Below are positions 1 to 9,697 of a stretch of DNA of 64,000 nt, piece by piece; position 1 is the stretch's first letter, and each line of letters begins with the position of its first letter. The position numbers and the translations under genes were made by a program. Below the pieces are notes generated by a model. That model made no database searches and was not told where the DNA came from. It saw only the letters and a list, made by a program, of their open reading frames with translations. This DNA is from Biformimicrobium ophioploci (GTDB taxonomy: Bacteria > Pseudomonadota > Gammaproteobacteria > Pseudomonadales > Cellvibrionaceae), in assembly GCF_030270605.1 (NCBI RefSeq), contig NZ_BSYJ01000002.1, forward strand, positions 496,001 to 560,000. Reading direction: 5' to 3'.

Positions 1-893
1 AAGACCACGCCTTCCCTTCTGACTATTATGCGGTAGAGAGCCAGTTACGCCATCACGGCATTGACCCGGAAGAGGGGCTGGTTCTGCTCAAGCCGCGCGA
101 AGGGGAGGAGCTACTGCGGCAGGAAGATATTGAAACGTTGTTAGCCGCACAGGGTGATTCCATCGCATTGATGCTGCTGCCGGGGGTCCAGTACTACACC
201 GGACAGGTGCTCGATTTTGAAAGGGTTACCCGTGCGGCGCAGGCGCTGGGCATTGTTGTCGGTTTTGACCTTGCGCACGCCGTCGGTAACATCCCGTTGC
301 AACTGCATGACTGGAATGTGGATTTTGCCTGCTGGTGCACCTACAAGTACCTCAATTCCGGCCCCGGATCGGTCGCGGGCTGCTTTGTGCACAGGCGCCA
401 CGCGGAGAATACCGGGCTCAACCGTTTTGCCGGATGGTGGGGGCACGACAAACAAACCCGCTTCAAGATGGAAAACCGGTTTACACCGATTCCTACGGCT
501 GAGGGCTGGCAGTTATCCAACCCGCCAATCCTGTCCCTGGCTGCCATTCGCGCGTCCTACGATGTCTTTATGCAGGCCGGCGGCATGGCACCCCTGCGTC
601 AGAAATCCGAAAAACTGACCGGGTACCTGCGTTTTCTACTGGATACCGAGGTGTCAGAGTTTATCCGGGTGATCACACCGGAAGATCCGCAACAGCGCGG
701 ATGCCAGCTCTCACTTTGTTGCGACGCAAAGCACCTGAGCGGTCGGGAGCTGTTTGAGCGGTTGGAAGCGGCTGGTATTACCTCAGACTGGCGTGAGCCG
801 AACGTGATCCGGATTGCGCCTGTCCCCCTCTATAACAGTTTCGAGGATGTTTTCCGGTTTGTGCAGATCCTCAAGTCTGCCTGCAATGAGTGA
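1..893 (+). CDS. kynU: Kynureninase, 5' end cut by the window edge
   Basis: PLP enzyme that cleaves kynurenine to anthranilate (or 3-hydroxykynurenine to 3-hydroxyanthranilate) plus alanine. The frame is open from base 3, giving about 296 residues; the family is usually about 415-425, so roughly the first 120 residues lie outside the window. The visible part starts with the family-typical FPSDYYAVESQ. It also contains the PLP-aspartate region GFDLAHAVGN and the Schiff-base lysine in CTYKYLNSGPG. The C-terminal half is complete and ends at TGA. The next gene, kynurenine 3-monooxygenase, starts on the last base of this stop codon, so the two are translationally coupled. Together they form the central part of an aerobic tryptophan/kynurenine pathway. 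Confidence 0.95.
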   Translation, partial: DHAFPSDYYAVESQLRHHGIDPEEGLVLLKPREGEELLRQEDIETLLAAQGDSIALMLLPGVQYYTGQVLDFERVTRAAQALGIVVGFDLAHAVGNIPLQLHDWNVDFACWCTYKYLNSGPGSVAGCFVHRRHAENTGLNRFAGWWGHDKQTRFKMENRFTPIPTAEGWQLSNPPILSLAAIRASYDVFMQAGGMAPLRQKSEKLTGYLRFLLDTEVSEFIRVITPEDPQQRGCQLSLCCDAKHLSGRELFERLEAAGITSDWREPNVIRIAPVPLYNSFEDVFRFVQILKSACNE

Positions 894-2254
894 TGAGCAT
901 GACTAGAAAAGACAGAGCAAAGATCGTCATCGCGGGTGGCGGCCTGGTGGGCGCCATGGCAGCCTGTTTTCTCGGGCGCCGCGGCTTCGAGGTGGAGGTC
1001 TATGAGCGCCGGATGGATTTGCGTGCTCACGATATCTCCGCTGGTCGCTCGATCAACCTGGCACTGGCCAATCGTGGTATCTATCCGCTGGAACAGCTCG
1101 GTCTGATGGAGAAGGTCCGGGAAATGATGATCCCGATGTGTGGCCGCATGATCCATGACCAGAAGGGCGAGCAAAATTTCCAGCCCTATGGTCAGCGCGA
1201 GGAGGAGGTCATTTACTCGATTTCCCGCGGTGACCTAAACCGGCTGCTGCTGGATGCGGCGGAAGAGACCGGTAACGTTAGCTTTTTCTTTGAGCACCGG
1301 GTCGAGTCCGTCGACTTTGACAGCAACCGGGTCGTATTTGTCTGTGAGGAAACGGGCTCGGAGAAAAGCGTGGTGTTTGATCGTCTGATCGGCGCCGATG
1401 GTGCCGGTTCAAGGGTGCGGCAGGCGCTGGTTAGTGCGCAGGACGGGCGTGACTACCTTCAACCACTGGACCACAGTTACAAGGAGCTGGAGATTCCCGC
1501 TGGCAATGGCGGGGCTTTTCAGATTGAAAAAGGTGCTTTGCATATCTGGCCGCGTGGCGGCTTTATGCTGATCGCGCTGCCCAACATGGATGGCAGTTTC
1601 ACGGTGACCCTGTTCTTGCCGAACCAGGGAGCAATAAGCTTCGATGCGTTGCAAACACGCGAGTCGGTGTTTGAGTTCTTTGAGCAATACTTCCCCGATG
1701 TGGATGCCCTGATGCCGGGACTGGTAGACGACTTTTTCAGTAATCCCACGGGCAAGCTCGGTACGGTGCGATGCGAACCATGGCACCTTGGGGGCAAGGC
1801 AGTCCTGATCGGCGATGCGGCCCACGCGGTGGTGCCTTTCCATGGGCAGGGCATGAATTGCGGCTTCGAGGACTGTGCGGTTCTCGATGAATGTATCGCG
1901 GAGTTCGGTGCGGACTGGGAGCGGGTATTTTCTGAATACGACCGTCTGCGTGCGCCAAATGGCAATGCCATTGCCGATATGGCCCTGGAAAACTATATCG
2001 AGATGCGGGATTCCGTGAGCGATCCAGAATTCCTGCTGAAAAAAGCGATTGGTTTCGGGTTGCAGAACCGATGGCCAGAATTATTCACTCCCCGTTATGG
2101 CATGGTGATGTTCCAGCGTATCCCCTATGCGGAAGCCCAGCGCCGCGGAGCAATCAACCAAAGAATCCTCGATCGCCTTGCGCTCGGAATCGAGTCCGTT
2201 GAGGAGGTCGACTGGTCCCTTGCTGAAAGCCTGGTTCGGGAGCACCTCGCTTAA
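893..2254 (+). CDS. kmo: Kynurenine 3-monooxygenase
   Basis: FAD- and NADPH-dependent aromatic hydroxylase converting kynurenine to 3-hydroxykynurenine. The N-terminus shows the FAD Rossmann motif GGGLVG followed by an acidic strand end (VEVYERR). The family segment RSINLALANRG follows, and the second FAD motif GDAAHAVVPFHGQGMN sits near residue 300. Length (about 453 residues) is normal. Possible starts are GTG 890, ATG 893 and ATG 899; I use 893 because it gives the TGATG overlap with kynU. The order kynU-kmo suggests a route to 3-hydroxyanthranilate and possibly quinolinate, which nadC (18.6 kb) could use, although the linking dioxygenase is not in the window. Confidence 0.95.
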   Translation: MSMTRKDRAKIVIAGGGLVGAMAACFLGRRGFEVEVYERRMDLRAHDISAGRSINLALANRGIYPLEQLGLMEKVREMMIPMCGRMIHDQKGEQNFQPYGQREEEVIYSISRGDLNRLLLDAAEETGNVSFFFEHRVESVDFDSNRVVFVCEETGSEKSVVFDRLIGADGAGSRVRQALVSAQDGRDYLQPLDHSYKELEIPAGNGGAFQIEKGALHIWPRGGFMLIALPNMDGSFTVTLFLPNQGAISFDALQTRESVFEFFEQYFPDVDALMPGLVDDFFSNPTGKLGTVRCEPWHLGGKAVLIGDAAHAVVPFHGQGMNCGFEDCAVLDECIAEFGADWERVFSEYDRLRAPNGNAIADMALENYIEMRDSVSDPEFLLKKAIGFGLQNRWPELFTPRYGMVMFQRIPYAEAQRRGAINQRILDRLALGIESVEEVDWSLAESLVREHLA

Positions 2255-2413
2255 GCCGCATGCCCTTGTGTGAACAGTGCGTCGACCTGGTCGGCGCGCT
2301 TTTCCACGGCGCATCTATACTCATGTATCAGGCACTGCCTCCTCCGGGGGTGGTGGGAGTACGCTGTGCCAGTAGCTGCCGGGTGCTGGTCAGGGTGAAA
2401 CAGGGGCCGAAGC

Positions 2414-5227
2414 ATGAAGTACTGGATCCTGGGTGCGGTCTTGACCGCGATGCTGCTGGTTGCAGTGAATGTAGAGCGCAAAGTAAGACTGGACAGCCTG
2501 GTACTGCTGCAGCCAGCGTATGCACAGGAGCAGGATGAGGATCATCCACACCGCTGGCCTCGGGAAATCGAATCAGCGGATGGTGGGTTGTTCAAGATCT
2601 ACCAGCCGCAAAATGATGCACTGAAGGGCGATACGCTCACTTCCCATGCGGTAATCTCCTATACCCCCAAAGATAAACCACCCGTTTTTGGTACGGCCTG
2701 GTTCGCATCGGTGATCGATGTCGACCGGGAAGACAGGAGTTTTTCTCTGGCTTCGATTGATGTGATCGACGTCTATTTTCAGGAAGGGGAAACAGACAAC
2801 TCCGAGGAGTTCAGGGCACTGGTCAAACAGGAAGTGCCGGGCTGGGAGCTCAAGGCCTCACTGGACGACCTGTTGACCTCACTGAGCGGCGCGGAGCAGG
2901 AGCGTCAGGCAGCGGAGAGCCTGCAGACAAAACCGCCGCGCATAATCTATTCCGACAAACCCGCATTGCTAGTGCCGCTCGATGGCGAGCCGGTGATCCG
3001 CGACATAGAAAAAACAGACCTGCAGACGGTCGTTAACACACCTTATCCGCTGATCTACGATCCGCAAGCGAAGCGCTATTTTCTGAATGTCGCCACTGAT
3101 GTCTGGTTCGAGTCAGAAGAGTTGGAGCGCGGCTGGAAGTACCAGCCGCAGGCGCCTGAGAAAATCACTTCGCTGGTAGAGCAGCCGGAAGCCAAAGGGC
3201 AGGCACAGGAGCCCCTGACCCCGGAAACCACGCCGCAGATTTATGTCGCACAGCAGCCGGTGGAGCTGATTGTTACAGAGGGTAAGGCTGAACTGGAAGA
3301 TCTTGTGGGAGACCTCAAGATCGTAAGCAATACCACGGACGACATTTTCCAGGTCGACGGGCAGTATTATGTCCTGATTTCTGGCCGTTGGTATCGCGCG
3401 AAGGCACTGGATAGCGCCTGGGAATATGTGTCCTCGGAAAAGCTACCACTGGCATTTTCGGAAATTCCGGAAGGCAGTGATCATGCGGATGTACTCGCGT
3501 TTGTGGCCGGAACCGATGCCGCACGCGAGGCAATCATTGATGCCCAGGTGCCGACCACGGCAGCGGTAAAGCGCGAGGACAACGTTGATCTCGACGTGAG
3601 TTATGACGGCGAGCCGCAGTTTGTTCCTATCGAGAACACCGAGCTGAAATACGCCAGAAATACGGCCGACCCGATTATTTTCTGGGACGATCTGTATTTT
3701 GCGGTCTTTGAGGGGGTCTGGTACGTCTCCACTACACCGACCGGCCCCTGGAGCGTGTCGGAGGTGGTGCCACCGGATGTACAGAAGATCCCGCCTTCCA
3801 ATCCCCATTACAACGTAAAGTATGTGCAGGTCTATGATTCAGACCCGGACGTTGTCTACGTTGGTTATACCCCGGGCTACACAGGAAGCTATGTCTACGG
3901 GCCGACAGTGGTTTACGGTACCGGCTATTATTACCGGCCCTGGGTAGGGCCGAGGTACTACTATCCGTACAGCTCTACCTGGGGGTTCCGCGTGAACTAC
4001 AACCCCTGGACGGGCTGGGGTTTTGGCCTGGCCTGGAATAACGGCCCGTTTCATTTCGGCTGGCACAGCGGTGGCTACTGGCATCACCATCACCACAACT
4101 ATTGGCACGGGCGGCCGGGACACGGTTGGTTTGGCCCCGGTGGTTACAGGCCGGGCTGGAACAATGTGGATATTGATATCGATAACATCAACATCGGCAA
4201 TATCAATATCGGCAATAATTACATGCGGCCAAGTCTTTATCAGCGCAAGGATGCGCTGGCAAAAATCGATCGCGATCGTACGCGCCTGCCAAAAATTTCG
4301 GAGCAGCAGCGCAAAAACTTCCGTGACGCCCTGCAGTCTGGTGACCATGACGCGATTCGCGATCGCCTGACCGAGATTGGTGCTGCAGCGGGTGCGGGTG
4401 CCGTAATCGGTTCGGCCTTCGACAAGGGAAAATTGAAAGACCGCTTGTCCAAGGTCGATCGAGACAAGGTCAAGGAAAAGCTCTCCAATGTCGATCGCGA
4501 CAAGGTGCAGGACAAGTTGGCCAATGTCGATAGAGACAAGGTCAAGGAGAAACTCTCCAATGTCGACCGCGACAAGGTGCAGGACAAGCTGGCTAATGTC
4601 GATCGAGACAAGGTTAAGAAAAAACTCTCCAATGTTGATCGCGATAAGGTCCAGGACAAGCTCTCCAAAGTAGACCGTGAAAAGCTTGCAGAAAAGGCGA
4701 GTAAAATTGACCGTGCGGCGCTGGCCGACAAGGCGGCAAAGGTTGACCGGGACAAGTTGGCGCAAAAGGCCCAGAAGATCGATCGGGCGAAGCTGCAGGA
4801 CAAGGTAGCCAAGCGGCCGACGCAGAAGCGCGACCTGCCCACCAAGAAGCTTTCCCCAAAAGAGCCCATTGCAAAGGCCAAGCCTGCCAAGCGACCTGCG
4901 CATAAACCGGTTGCCAAGGCTCGCCCGGCACCCAAAGCGAGGCCGGCACCCAAGGCCAGGCCGACACAAAAGGCGCGTCCGCGTCCCGCACCTAAGGCGC
5001 ACCGGAACAACGTCTATGCCAATCGTAAGGGGCAGGTCTATCGTAAGCAGGCAGGTCAGTGGCAGAAGCGCAGCAATAAAAAGTGGACTCCTGCCGCCAC
5101 GCGCCCCAAGCATGTCAACCGGCACGCACATGCGCGCAGCAGGGCAACGGTGCGTCGCGCGCAGCATCGCAACTTCAAGCAGCATCGCGCCAGTGGCCAC
5201 CACAGGGCGCGAGGCCGTCGCAGGTAA
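2414..5227 (+). CDS. Large secreted repeat protein of unknown function
   Basis: A 937-residue protein whose N-terminal hydrophobic segment (ILGAVLTAMLLVAVN) looks like a signal peptide or anchor. Residues about 30-500 are mixed alpha/beta, with recurring segments around WY or WFESEE and W-x-YV that look like repeated small domains. Residues about 475-600 are extremely rich in Tyr, Gly, Trp and His, including five consecutive His. Then come eleven 12-residue repeats (residues 669-800) and a Lys/Arg/Pro/Ala tail with KARPAPKA repeats, ending in a very basic H/R region. Similar proteins are often labelled carbohydrate-binding family V/XII, but I see no catalytic site and assign no function. The next gene, 15 bp downstream, is a membrane protein and may be cotranscribed. 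Start ATG has AGGGG upstream. Confidence 0.8.
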   Translation: MKYWILGAVLTAMLLVAVNVERKVRLDSLVLLQPAYAQEQDEDHPHRWPREIESADGGLFKIYQPQNDALKGDTLTSHAVISYTPKDKPPVFGTAWFASVIDVDREDRSFSLASIDVIDVYFQEGETDNSEEFRALVKQEVPGWELKASLDDLLTSLSGAEQERQAAESLQTKPPRIIYSDKPALLVPLDGEPVIRDIEKTDLQTVVNTPYPLIYDPQAKRYFLNVATDVWFESEELERGWKYQPQAPEKITSLVEQPEAKGQAQEPLTPETTPQIYVAQQPVELIVTEGKAELEDLVGDLKIVSNTTDDIFQVDGQYYVLISGRWYRAKALDSAWEYVSSEKLPLAFSEIPEGSDHADVLAFVAGTDAAREAIIDAQVPTTAAVKREDNVDLDVSYDGEPQFVPIENTELKYARNTADPIIFWDDLYFAVFEGVWYVSTTPTGPWSVSEVVPPDVQKIPPSNPHYNVKYVQVYDSDPDVVYVGYTPGYTGSYVYGPTVVYGTGYYYRPWVGPRYYYPYSSTWGFRVNYNPWTGWGFGLAWNNGPFHFGWHSGGYWHHHHHNYWHGRPGHGWFGPGGYRPGWNNVDIDIDNINIGNINIGNNYMRPSLYQRKDALAKIDRDRTRLPKISEQQRKNFRDALQSGDHDAIRDRLTEIGAAAGAGAVIGSAFDKGKLKDRLSKVDRDKVKEKLSNVDRDKVQDKLANVDRDKVKEKLSNVDRDKVQDKLANVDRDKVKKKLSNVDRDKVQDKLSKVDREKLAEKASKIDRAALADKAAKVDRDKLAQKAQKIDRAKLQDKVAKRPTQKRDLPTKKLSPKEPIAKAKPAKRPAHKPVAKARPAPKARPAPKARPTQKARPRPAPKAHRNNVYANRKGQVYRKQAGQWQKRSNKKWTPAATRPKHVNRHAHARSRATVRRAQHRNFKQHRASGHHRARGRRR
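4418..4813 (+). repeat. Eleven tandem 36-bp units coding a 12-residue repeat
   Basis: In-frame array inside the 937-residue protein. The consensus unit is VDRDKVKEKLSN. The central copies alternate between KVKEKLSN and KVQDKLAN forms, so the DNA also repeats at 72 bp. The outer copies (first unit FDKGKLKDRLSK, last unit IDRAKLQDKVAK) are more diverged. The alternating near-identical core suggests recent growth by duplication of a two-unit block. The segment is highly charged and should be helical. Confidence 0.93.
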
Positions 5228-5242
5228 GGCGGCAGTCAGGGC

Positions 5243-6070
5243 ATGATCCAGTTCGGGGCACTCGACCAGATATCGCTTACCGGATTCTTCGTGACTGCGG
5301 TCCTCGTGATCCTGGGGTTCCTGTGGCTGGGGATGCTGTTTGGCAGGGCGCGCCGCCGCAGAACGCACCGCAAGGAGGAATCACCTGCTGGTACTGCCGC
5401 TGCGGCATTACTCGCCCTGTTGGCATTCCTGCTGGCATTTACTTTCAATATTGGAGCTAACCGGTTTGAACTCCGGCGCAGCCTGCTGATCGAGCAGGTA
5501 AACGATATTAATACGGCATATCTTCGTGCGAGCTACCTGCCGGCAGAGGTTCGGGATGAAAGTAGGGCGCTTTTGTATGAGTATGTCGGGCTTTTCAGTC
5601 AGGAAGTCATTGAAGCCGAAGAAGTTCCGGGCTTGTTGCGCAGGGCAGAGGAAATTCACGTAAAGCTCTGGGGGCAGGTGGATGAACTGCTGGCACGGGA
5701 TTACGATGCCGCGTTATTGAAGCAATATGTCGATCCGTTGAACGAAATGCTGGATATTTTTGAGAAACGGCTGATCGTCGGTGTGCTTTATATGATCCCG
5801 GACGCCATCTGGTTTGGGCTGTTTATGGTCAGCCTGCTGGCGATGTTTGGTGTCGGGTTTCAGTTCGGCGTGGCAGGAGGCACTTCCATGCAGGTTGGCC
5901 TGTTGTTGGCGCTGACGTTTTCAACGGTTCTGTATACGATCATGGACCTGGATCGCGCAGACCAGGGGTATATCAGAATTGACCAGACACCAATGATGCG
6001 GCTCTATCAGAACCTCGGCAAGAGCAGGGGGGAGGCGCCGCCATCAGAACCGGGCAGCGCACAGCAGTAG
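5243..6070 (+). CDS. DUF4239/bestrophin-like membrane protein
   Basis: A 275-residue inner membrane protein. Two hydrophobic segments near the N-terminus (residues about 12-35 and 53-70) are separated by a basic RARRRRTHRKE loop. A soluble helical stretch follows, then two more membrane segments (about residues 185-230). The LLAFLLAFTFNIGANRFE segment followed by a long helical domain matches the DUF4239 (bestrophin-like) family, whose biochemical role is not established. It lies 15 bp behind the large repeat protein, so the two may form an operon. The C-terminus is a short hydrophilic tail. Confidence 0.7.
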   Translation: MIQFGALDQISLTGFFVTAVLVILGFLWLGMLFGRARRRRTHRKEESPAGTAAAALLALLAFLLAFTFNIGANRFELRRSLLIEQVNDINTAYLRASYLPAEVRDESRALLYEYVGLFSQEVIEAEEVPGLLRRAEEIHVKLWGQVDELLARDYDAALLKQYVDPLNEMLDIFEKRLIVGVLYMIPDAIWFGLFMVSLLAMFGVGFQFGVAGGTSMQVGLLLALTFSTVLYTIMDLDRADQGYIRIDQTPMMRLYQNLGKSRGEAPPSEPGSAQQ

Positions 6071-6088
6071 TGCAAGCAGGTGGCCGGC

Positions 6089-6733
6089 TTAATCGAGCGG
6101 CCAGCCCCCCATTTCCTTCCATTTGTTGACGATGCCGCAGAACAGTTCGGCAGTTTTTTCCGCATCGTACTCTGCGGAGTGGGCCTTGCTGTTGCTGAAT
6201 TCGATACCCGCGGCCTGGCAGGCTTTGGCCAGAACCGTCTGTCCGTATGCGAGCCCCGCGAGGGTTGCGGTATCGAATACGGAAAACGGGTGGAAAGGGT
6301 TGCGCTTGATGCGGCAGCGCTCGGCTGCGGCATTGACAAAGCCGAGATCGAAATGCGCATTGTGCGCGACCATCACTGCGCGCGTGCAGCCATGGCGCTT
6401 GATCGCGTGGCGCACGCCACGAAAGACCTCTGGCAGCGCAATCTCCTCTGGCAATGCATCGCGGTCGTAGCTTTCGAGGTCGATGCCAATAAAGTCGAGC
6501 GCAGACTGCTCGATATTGGCGCCCTCAAACGGTTCCAGGTGGAAAGAGTAGACTTCGTCCGGGAACAGCAGCCCGTCTTCATCCATATCGAGTGTAACCG
6601 CTGCGATTTCCAGCAGCGCATCGGTGCGCGCGTTGAAGCCGCCGGTCTCGAGATCGACGACCACGGGCAGGAAGCCGCGAAATCGTTCCGCGAGCAGGCT
6701 GCGTTCTCCGGTTCTCTCTTCGGCGGGGGTCAC
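6089..6733 (-). CDS. rnt: Ribonuclease T
   Basis: DEDDh-type 3'-5' exoribonuclease that trims the 3' ends of tRNA and other stable RNAs. Motifs: Exo I Asp/Glu in VVDLETGG (about residue 27), Exo II Asp in HNAHFDLGF, and the catalytic His with final Asp in [13 protein letters not shown]. The 214-residue length is normal. The start is GTG at 6733, preceded by AGGA at good spacing. It lies 51 bp downstream of pyrC on the same strand; pyrC-rnt linkage is common in Pseudomonas-like genomes, so cotranscription is likely. Confidence 0.95.
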   Translation of the reverse strand: MTPAEERTGERSLLAERFRGFLPVVVDLETGGFNARTDALLEIAAVTLDMDEDGLLFPDEVYSFHLEPFEGANIEQSALDFIGIDLESYDRDALPEEIALPEVFRGVRHAIKRHGCTRAVMVAHNAHFDLGFVNAAAERCRIKRNPFHPFSVFDTATLAGLAYGQTVLAKACQAAGIEFSNSKAHSAEYDAEKTAELFCGIVNKWKEMGGWPLD

Positions 6734-6784
6734 ACTGGATCCTATATTCTCTGTTGGTTCTTTTGGTGGATTCCGGCTCGGCCT

Positions 6785-7819
6785 TTAATCCACCAGCTTC
6801 CAGTTCAGGGTTTCACCGGCACACAGCGGCACAATTTCAGTGTCGGCAAACGGCAGGGTCTGCGGTACTGTCCACGGCTCGCGCTTGAGGGTAACGGTGT
6901 CGGTGTTGCGCGGCAGGCCATAGAAATCCGGCCCGAATTCACTGGCGAAAGCCTGCAGCTTATCGAGCGCGCCGGCGCGCTCGAAGGTCTCGGCGTACAG
7001 CTCGATCGCGGTGTAGGCGGTGTAGCAGCCGGCGCAGCCGCAGGCATTTTCCTTCTTGTCGCGCGCGTGCGGGGCAGAGTCGGTACCGAGGAAGAATCTC
7101 GGGTTGCCACTGATCGCAGCCTCTATCAGGGCTTCCTGGTGCGTGTTGCGCTTCAGGATCGGGAGGCAGAAATAGTGCGGGCGAATACCGCCCACCAGCA
7201 TGTGGTTGCGGTTGTACAGCAGGTGATGTGCCGTAATGGTGGCGGCCACGCCCTCGCGCGCGCCGCGCACAAAATCTGCAGCATGCGAGGTGGTAATGTG
7301 CTCCAGGACCACCTTGAGGGTCGGAAATTTGTCGACGATGACAGACAGGATCGAATCGATAAACGCCTTCTCACGGTCGAAGATATCGATGTCGTTGGTG
7401 GTCACTTCGCCGTGAATCAGCATTTTCATGCCCAGCTCTGCCATCTTCTCCAGCGCCGGGAAGGTCGCATTGATATCCGTAACGCCGGAATCCGAGTTGG
7501 TAGTGGCGCCGGCGGGGTAGAGCTTGGCGGCAACAACACCCTTGGCGTGGGCCTGCTCGACCATTTCCGGGGTGGTGTTGTCGGTGAGATAGAGCACCAT
7601 TAGCGGCTGGAACGGATTGCCCGCCGGAATATTCTGGCGAATGCGCGCTTCGTAGGCAGCGGCGTCCTCGGCGGTGATAACCGGCGGTACCAGGTTGGGC
7701 ATGACAATGGCGCGGCTGAACTGCCGTGCAGCATCGGTGACTGACCGTTCAAGAGATTGCCCGTCGCGCAGGTGAATATGCCAGTCGTCGGGGCGGGTAA
7801 TGGTGATTTGGTCTGTCAT
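6785..7819 (-). CDS. pyrC: Dihydroorotase, class II
   Basis: Zinc enzyme of pyrimidine synthesis interconverting N-carbamoyl-aspartate and dihydroorotate. The N-terminal metal motif is WHIHLRDG. The lysine expected to be carboxylated is in [13 protein letters not shown], followed by His-containing metal segments (LIHGEV, LEHITT) and the catalytic Asp in GTDSAPH. The length, 344 residues, matches E. coli-type PyrC. ATG at 7819 is preceded by GGAGC. It is the first gene of a likely pyrC-rnt unit. Confidence 0.97.
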   Translation of the reverse strand: MTDQITITRPDDWHIHLRDGQSLERSVTDAARQFSRAIVMPNLVPPVITAEDAAAYEARIRQNIPAGNPFQPLMVLYLTDNTTPEMVEQAHAKGVVAAKLYPAGATTNSDSGVTDINATFPALEKMAELGMKMLIHGEVTTNDIDIFDREKAFIDSILSVIVDKFPTLKVVLEHITTSHAADFVRGAREGVAATITAHHLLYNRNHMLVGGIRPHYFCLPILKRNTHQEALIEAAISGNPRFFLGTDSAPHARDKKENACGCAGCYTAYTAIELYAETFERAGALDKLQAFASEFGPDFYGLPRNTDTVTLKREPWTVPQTLPFADTEIVPLCAGETLNWKLVD

Positions 7820-8241
7820 AGTGCTCCACTGCCGTTAAATACTGCTGTGCAATTTGCGCGCATGCTAACGCATGACCGGGGAAATTGCGAAAACCTGTTC
7901 TAGATCAAGGCGTCCGGTCATGCCGGGGTAAAAAATACTCAGCGTCGATGAATAACACGAATAACCAAATCCGATAACCATGTGGCTAGGACTTTTGTGC
8001 CCGAGGCGCTACAATCGCGCCCGAATATTTGGGGCCGTTGCCGGCTGTCAGGGCATGATACCGCCAGTCGCATGGGTAGGCGGCGTGCATTCTGGGTATT
8101 TTTCCAACTATAACCCCCCGGGATCCTTCGTATGCCAATAAGCGCGACCGCGCAGTTGGCCAGCCACAGCAGCCTTAGGCCTTAGATAGACACATGGTTA
8201 GTGCGCGACCCGCCTCGGGTTGCCAGGAAAATGGATTATTG
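7820..8241. other. Divergent intergenic region between pyrC and argG
   Basis: About 420 bp without a convincing gene. It must contain the promoters of both pyrC and argG. The segment 7930-7985 is AT-rich and could hold promoter elements, but I see no clear consensus -35/-10 pair or palindromic operator. A GTG at 8194 is in frame with argG, but translation from there would add 16 residues not typical of the family. Confidence 0.5.
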
Positions 8242-9462
8242 ATGAGCAAGATAAACAAGGTAGTGCTTGCGTACTCCGGAGGACTGGATACCTCTGTGAT
8301 TGCGAAGTGGTTGCAGGAAACCTATGACTGCGAAGTCGTAACTTTCACTGCGGATATCGGCCAGGGGGAAGAGGTCGAGCCGGCGCGCGCCAAGGCGGAG
8401 GCGCTGGGAATCAAGGAAATCTATATCGATGACCTGCGCGAGGAGTTCGTGCGGGATTTCGTGTTTCCGATGTTTCGCGCAAACACCATATATGAAGGGG
8501 AATACCTGCTGGGTACCTCCATTGCTCGTCCGTTGATCGCCAAGCGCCTGATCGAGATCGCCAATGAAACCGGTGCTGACGCCATTTCCCACGGGGCGAC
8601 CGGTAAGGGCAACGATCAGGTCCGTTTCGAGCTGGGTGCCTATGCACTGAAGCCGGGTATTCAGGTGATCGCGCCATGGCGTGAATGGGACCTGAACTCG
8701 CGTGAAAAGCTGATGAAGTACTGCGAGACCCACGAGATCCCGGTGGATTTCTCTTCCAGCAAGAAGAAGTCGCCTTACTCCATGGATGCCAACCTGCTGC
8801 ATATCTCCTACGAGGGTGGCAACCTGGAAGATCCGTGGTGGGAAGCGGAAGAGGATATGTGGCGCTGGAGCGTCAGCCCGGAGCAGGCCCCGGACGAGCC
8901 AACCTATATCACCATCGAATATGAGAAGGGCGACCCGGTTGCCCTGAACGGCGAGCGCCAGAGCCCGGCGACCTTGCTGGAAAACCTGAACAAGATCGGT
9001 GGCGCCAATGGCATCGGTCGCCTGGATATCGTCGAAAACCGCTATGTGGGCATGAAATCCCGCGGCTGCTACGAGACACCGGGCGGCACCATCTTGCTGT
9101 CTGCCCACCGCGCAATCGAGTCCCTCACCCTGGACCGCGAAGTGGCACACCTGAAAGACGAGCTGATGCCGCGCTACGCGAAGATCATCTACAACGGTTA
9201 CTGGTGGTCGCCCGAGCGCAAGATGCTGCAGGCGGCAATCGATGCCTCGCAGGATGTGGTCAACGGCGAAGTGCGCCTGAAACTGTATAAAGGCAGCGTG
9301 TCCGTTGTGGGGCGCCGTTCGGAAGACAGCCTGTTTGACGAGCGCATCGCCACGTTTGAGGACGATGCGGGCGCCTATGACCAGAAAGACGCCGAGGGCT
9401 TTATCAAGCTCAACGCGCTGCGCATGCGCATTGCCGCCGGCAAGGGGCGCGAATACCTGTGA
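8242..9462 (+). CDS. argG: Argininosuccinate synthase
   Basis: Joins citrulline and aspartate using ATP to give argininosuccinate, the penultimate step of arginine synthesis. The N-terminal ATP-pyrophosphatase motif [10 protein letters not shown] is followed by family segments [27 protein letters not shown] and [13 protein letters not shown]. Length 406 residues is normal. I choose ATG 8242 ([14 protein letters not shown]) because the family starts just before the SGGLDTS motif. No other arg gene is nearby. Confidence 0.97.
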   Translation: MSKINKVVLAYSGGLDTSVIAKWLQETYDCEVVTFTADIGQGEEVEPARAKAEALGIKEIYIDDLREEFVRDFVFPMFRANTIYEGEYLLGTSIARPLIAKRLIEIANETGADAISHGATGKGNDQVRFELGAYALKPGIQVIAPWREWDLNSREKLMKYCETHEIPVDFSSSKKKSPYSMDANLLHISYEGGNLEDPWWEAEEDMWRWSVSPEQAPDEPTYITIEYEKGDPVALNGERQSPATLLENLNKIGGANGIGRLDIVENRYVGMKSRGCYETPGGTILLSAHRAIESLTLDREVAHLKDELMPRYAKIIYNGYWWSPERKMLQAAIDASQDVVNGEVRLKLYKGSVSVVGRRSEDSLFDERIATFEDDAGAYDQKDAEGFIKLNALRMRIAAGKGREYL

Positions 9463-9491
9463 TTCGCCGCTTTAAGCGAGTCACGGAATAG

Positions 9492-9533
9492 CCGCCCTGC
9501 GGGGCGGGACACGGGTTTCCGCCTGGAAACCCG
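9492..9533 (+). other. Two hairpins downstream of argG
   Basis: CCGCCC (9492-9497) pairs with GGGCGG (9502-9507). A 9-bp perfect stem CGGGTTTCC/CGGGTTTCC-complement (9512-9520 with 9525-9533) follows, with loop GCCT. Neither is followed by a T-run, so they could be RNA-end stabilisers or weak terminators rather than a classical terminator. Confidence 0.45.
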
Positions 9534-9639
9534 GCCAAGGGGGAAATGAGCGTCTACAGTTTGTAGAAATGGACTATTGTGCCAGGTTGGGCTTGCGTGC
9601 CCATTCCGGTTCCAGCAATACCCGCCGCTCGTAAACAAT

Positions 9640-9667
9640 TTCCCGGTATCCGATTGGATACCGGGAA
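9640..9667 (+). promoter_or_regulatory. Perfect 12-bp hairpin in the ccoN leader
   Basis: TTCCCGGTATCC (9640-9651) pairs without mismatch with GGATACCGGGAA (9656-9667) across a GATT loop. It ends about 18 bp before the ccoN ribosome binding site GGGAAG (9685-9690). It could be a DNA operator (dyad) or an RNA structure in the leader. It is not a classical terminator because only a short interrupted T-rich stretch follows. No standard FNR/Anr box was found here. Confidence 0.5.
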
Positions 9668-9697
9668 TTAATTTTAATACCAGTGGGAAGTAACACC

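Noticed and set aside
4084..4098. His-tag-like run of five His as sign of vector DNA
   Set aside because: It lies inside a natural His/Trp/Tyr/Gly-rich stretch of the protein and has no vector sequence around it.
3839..5368. Long minus-strand frame (509 codons) opposite the repeat protein
   Set aside because: It mirrors the codon pattern of the plus-strand gene and repeats; no ribosome site or family match. The same applies to the long antisense frames over groEL (36240-38036), fumarase (45434-47107) and katG (47693-49555).
7894..7911. FNR-like site TGTTCTAGATCAA between pyrC and argG
   Set aside because: Only one half-site (ATCAA) fits, and neither neighbouring gene is an expected FNR/Anr target.
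7947..7966. Possible ArgR box upstream of argG
   Set aside because: A left half TGAAT is present, but the right half does not match ATTCA at all.
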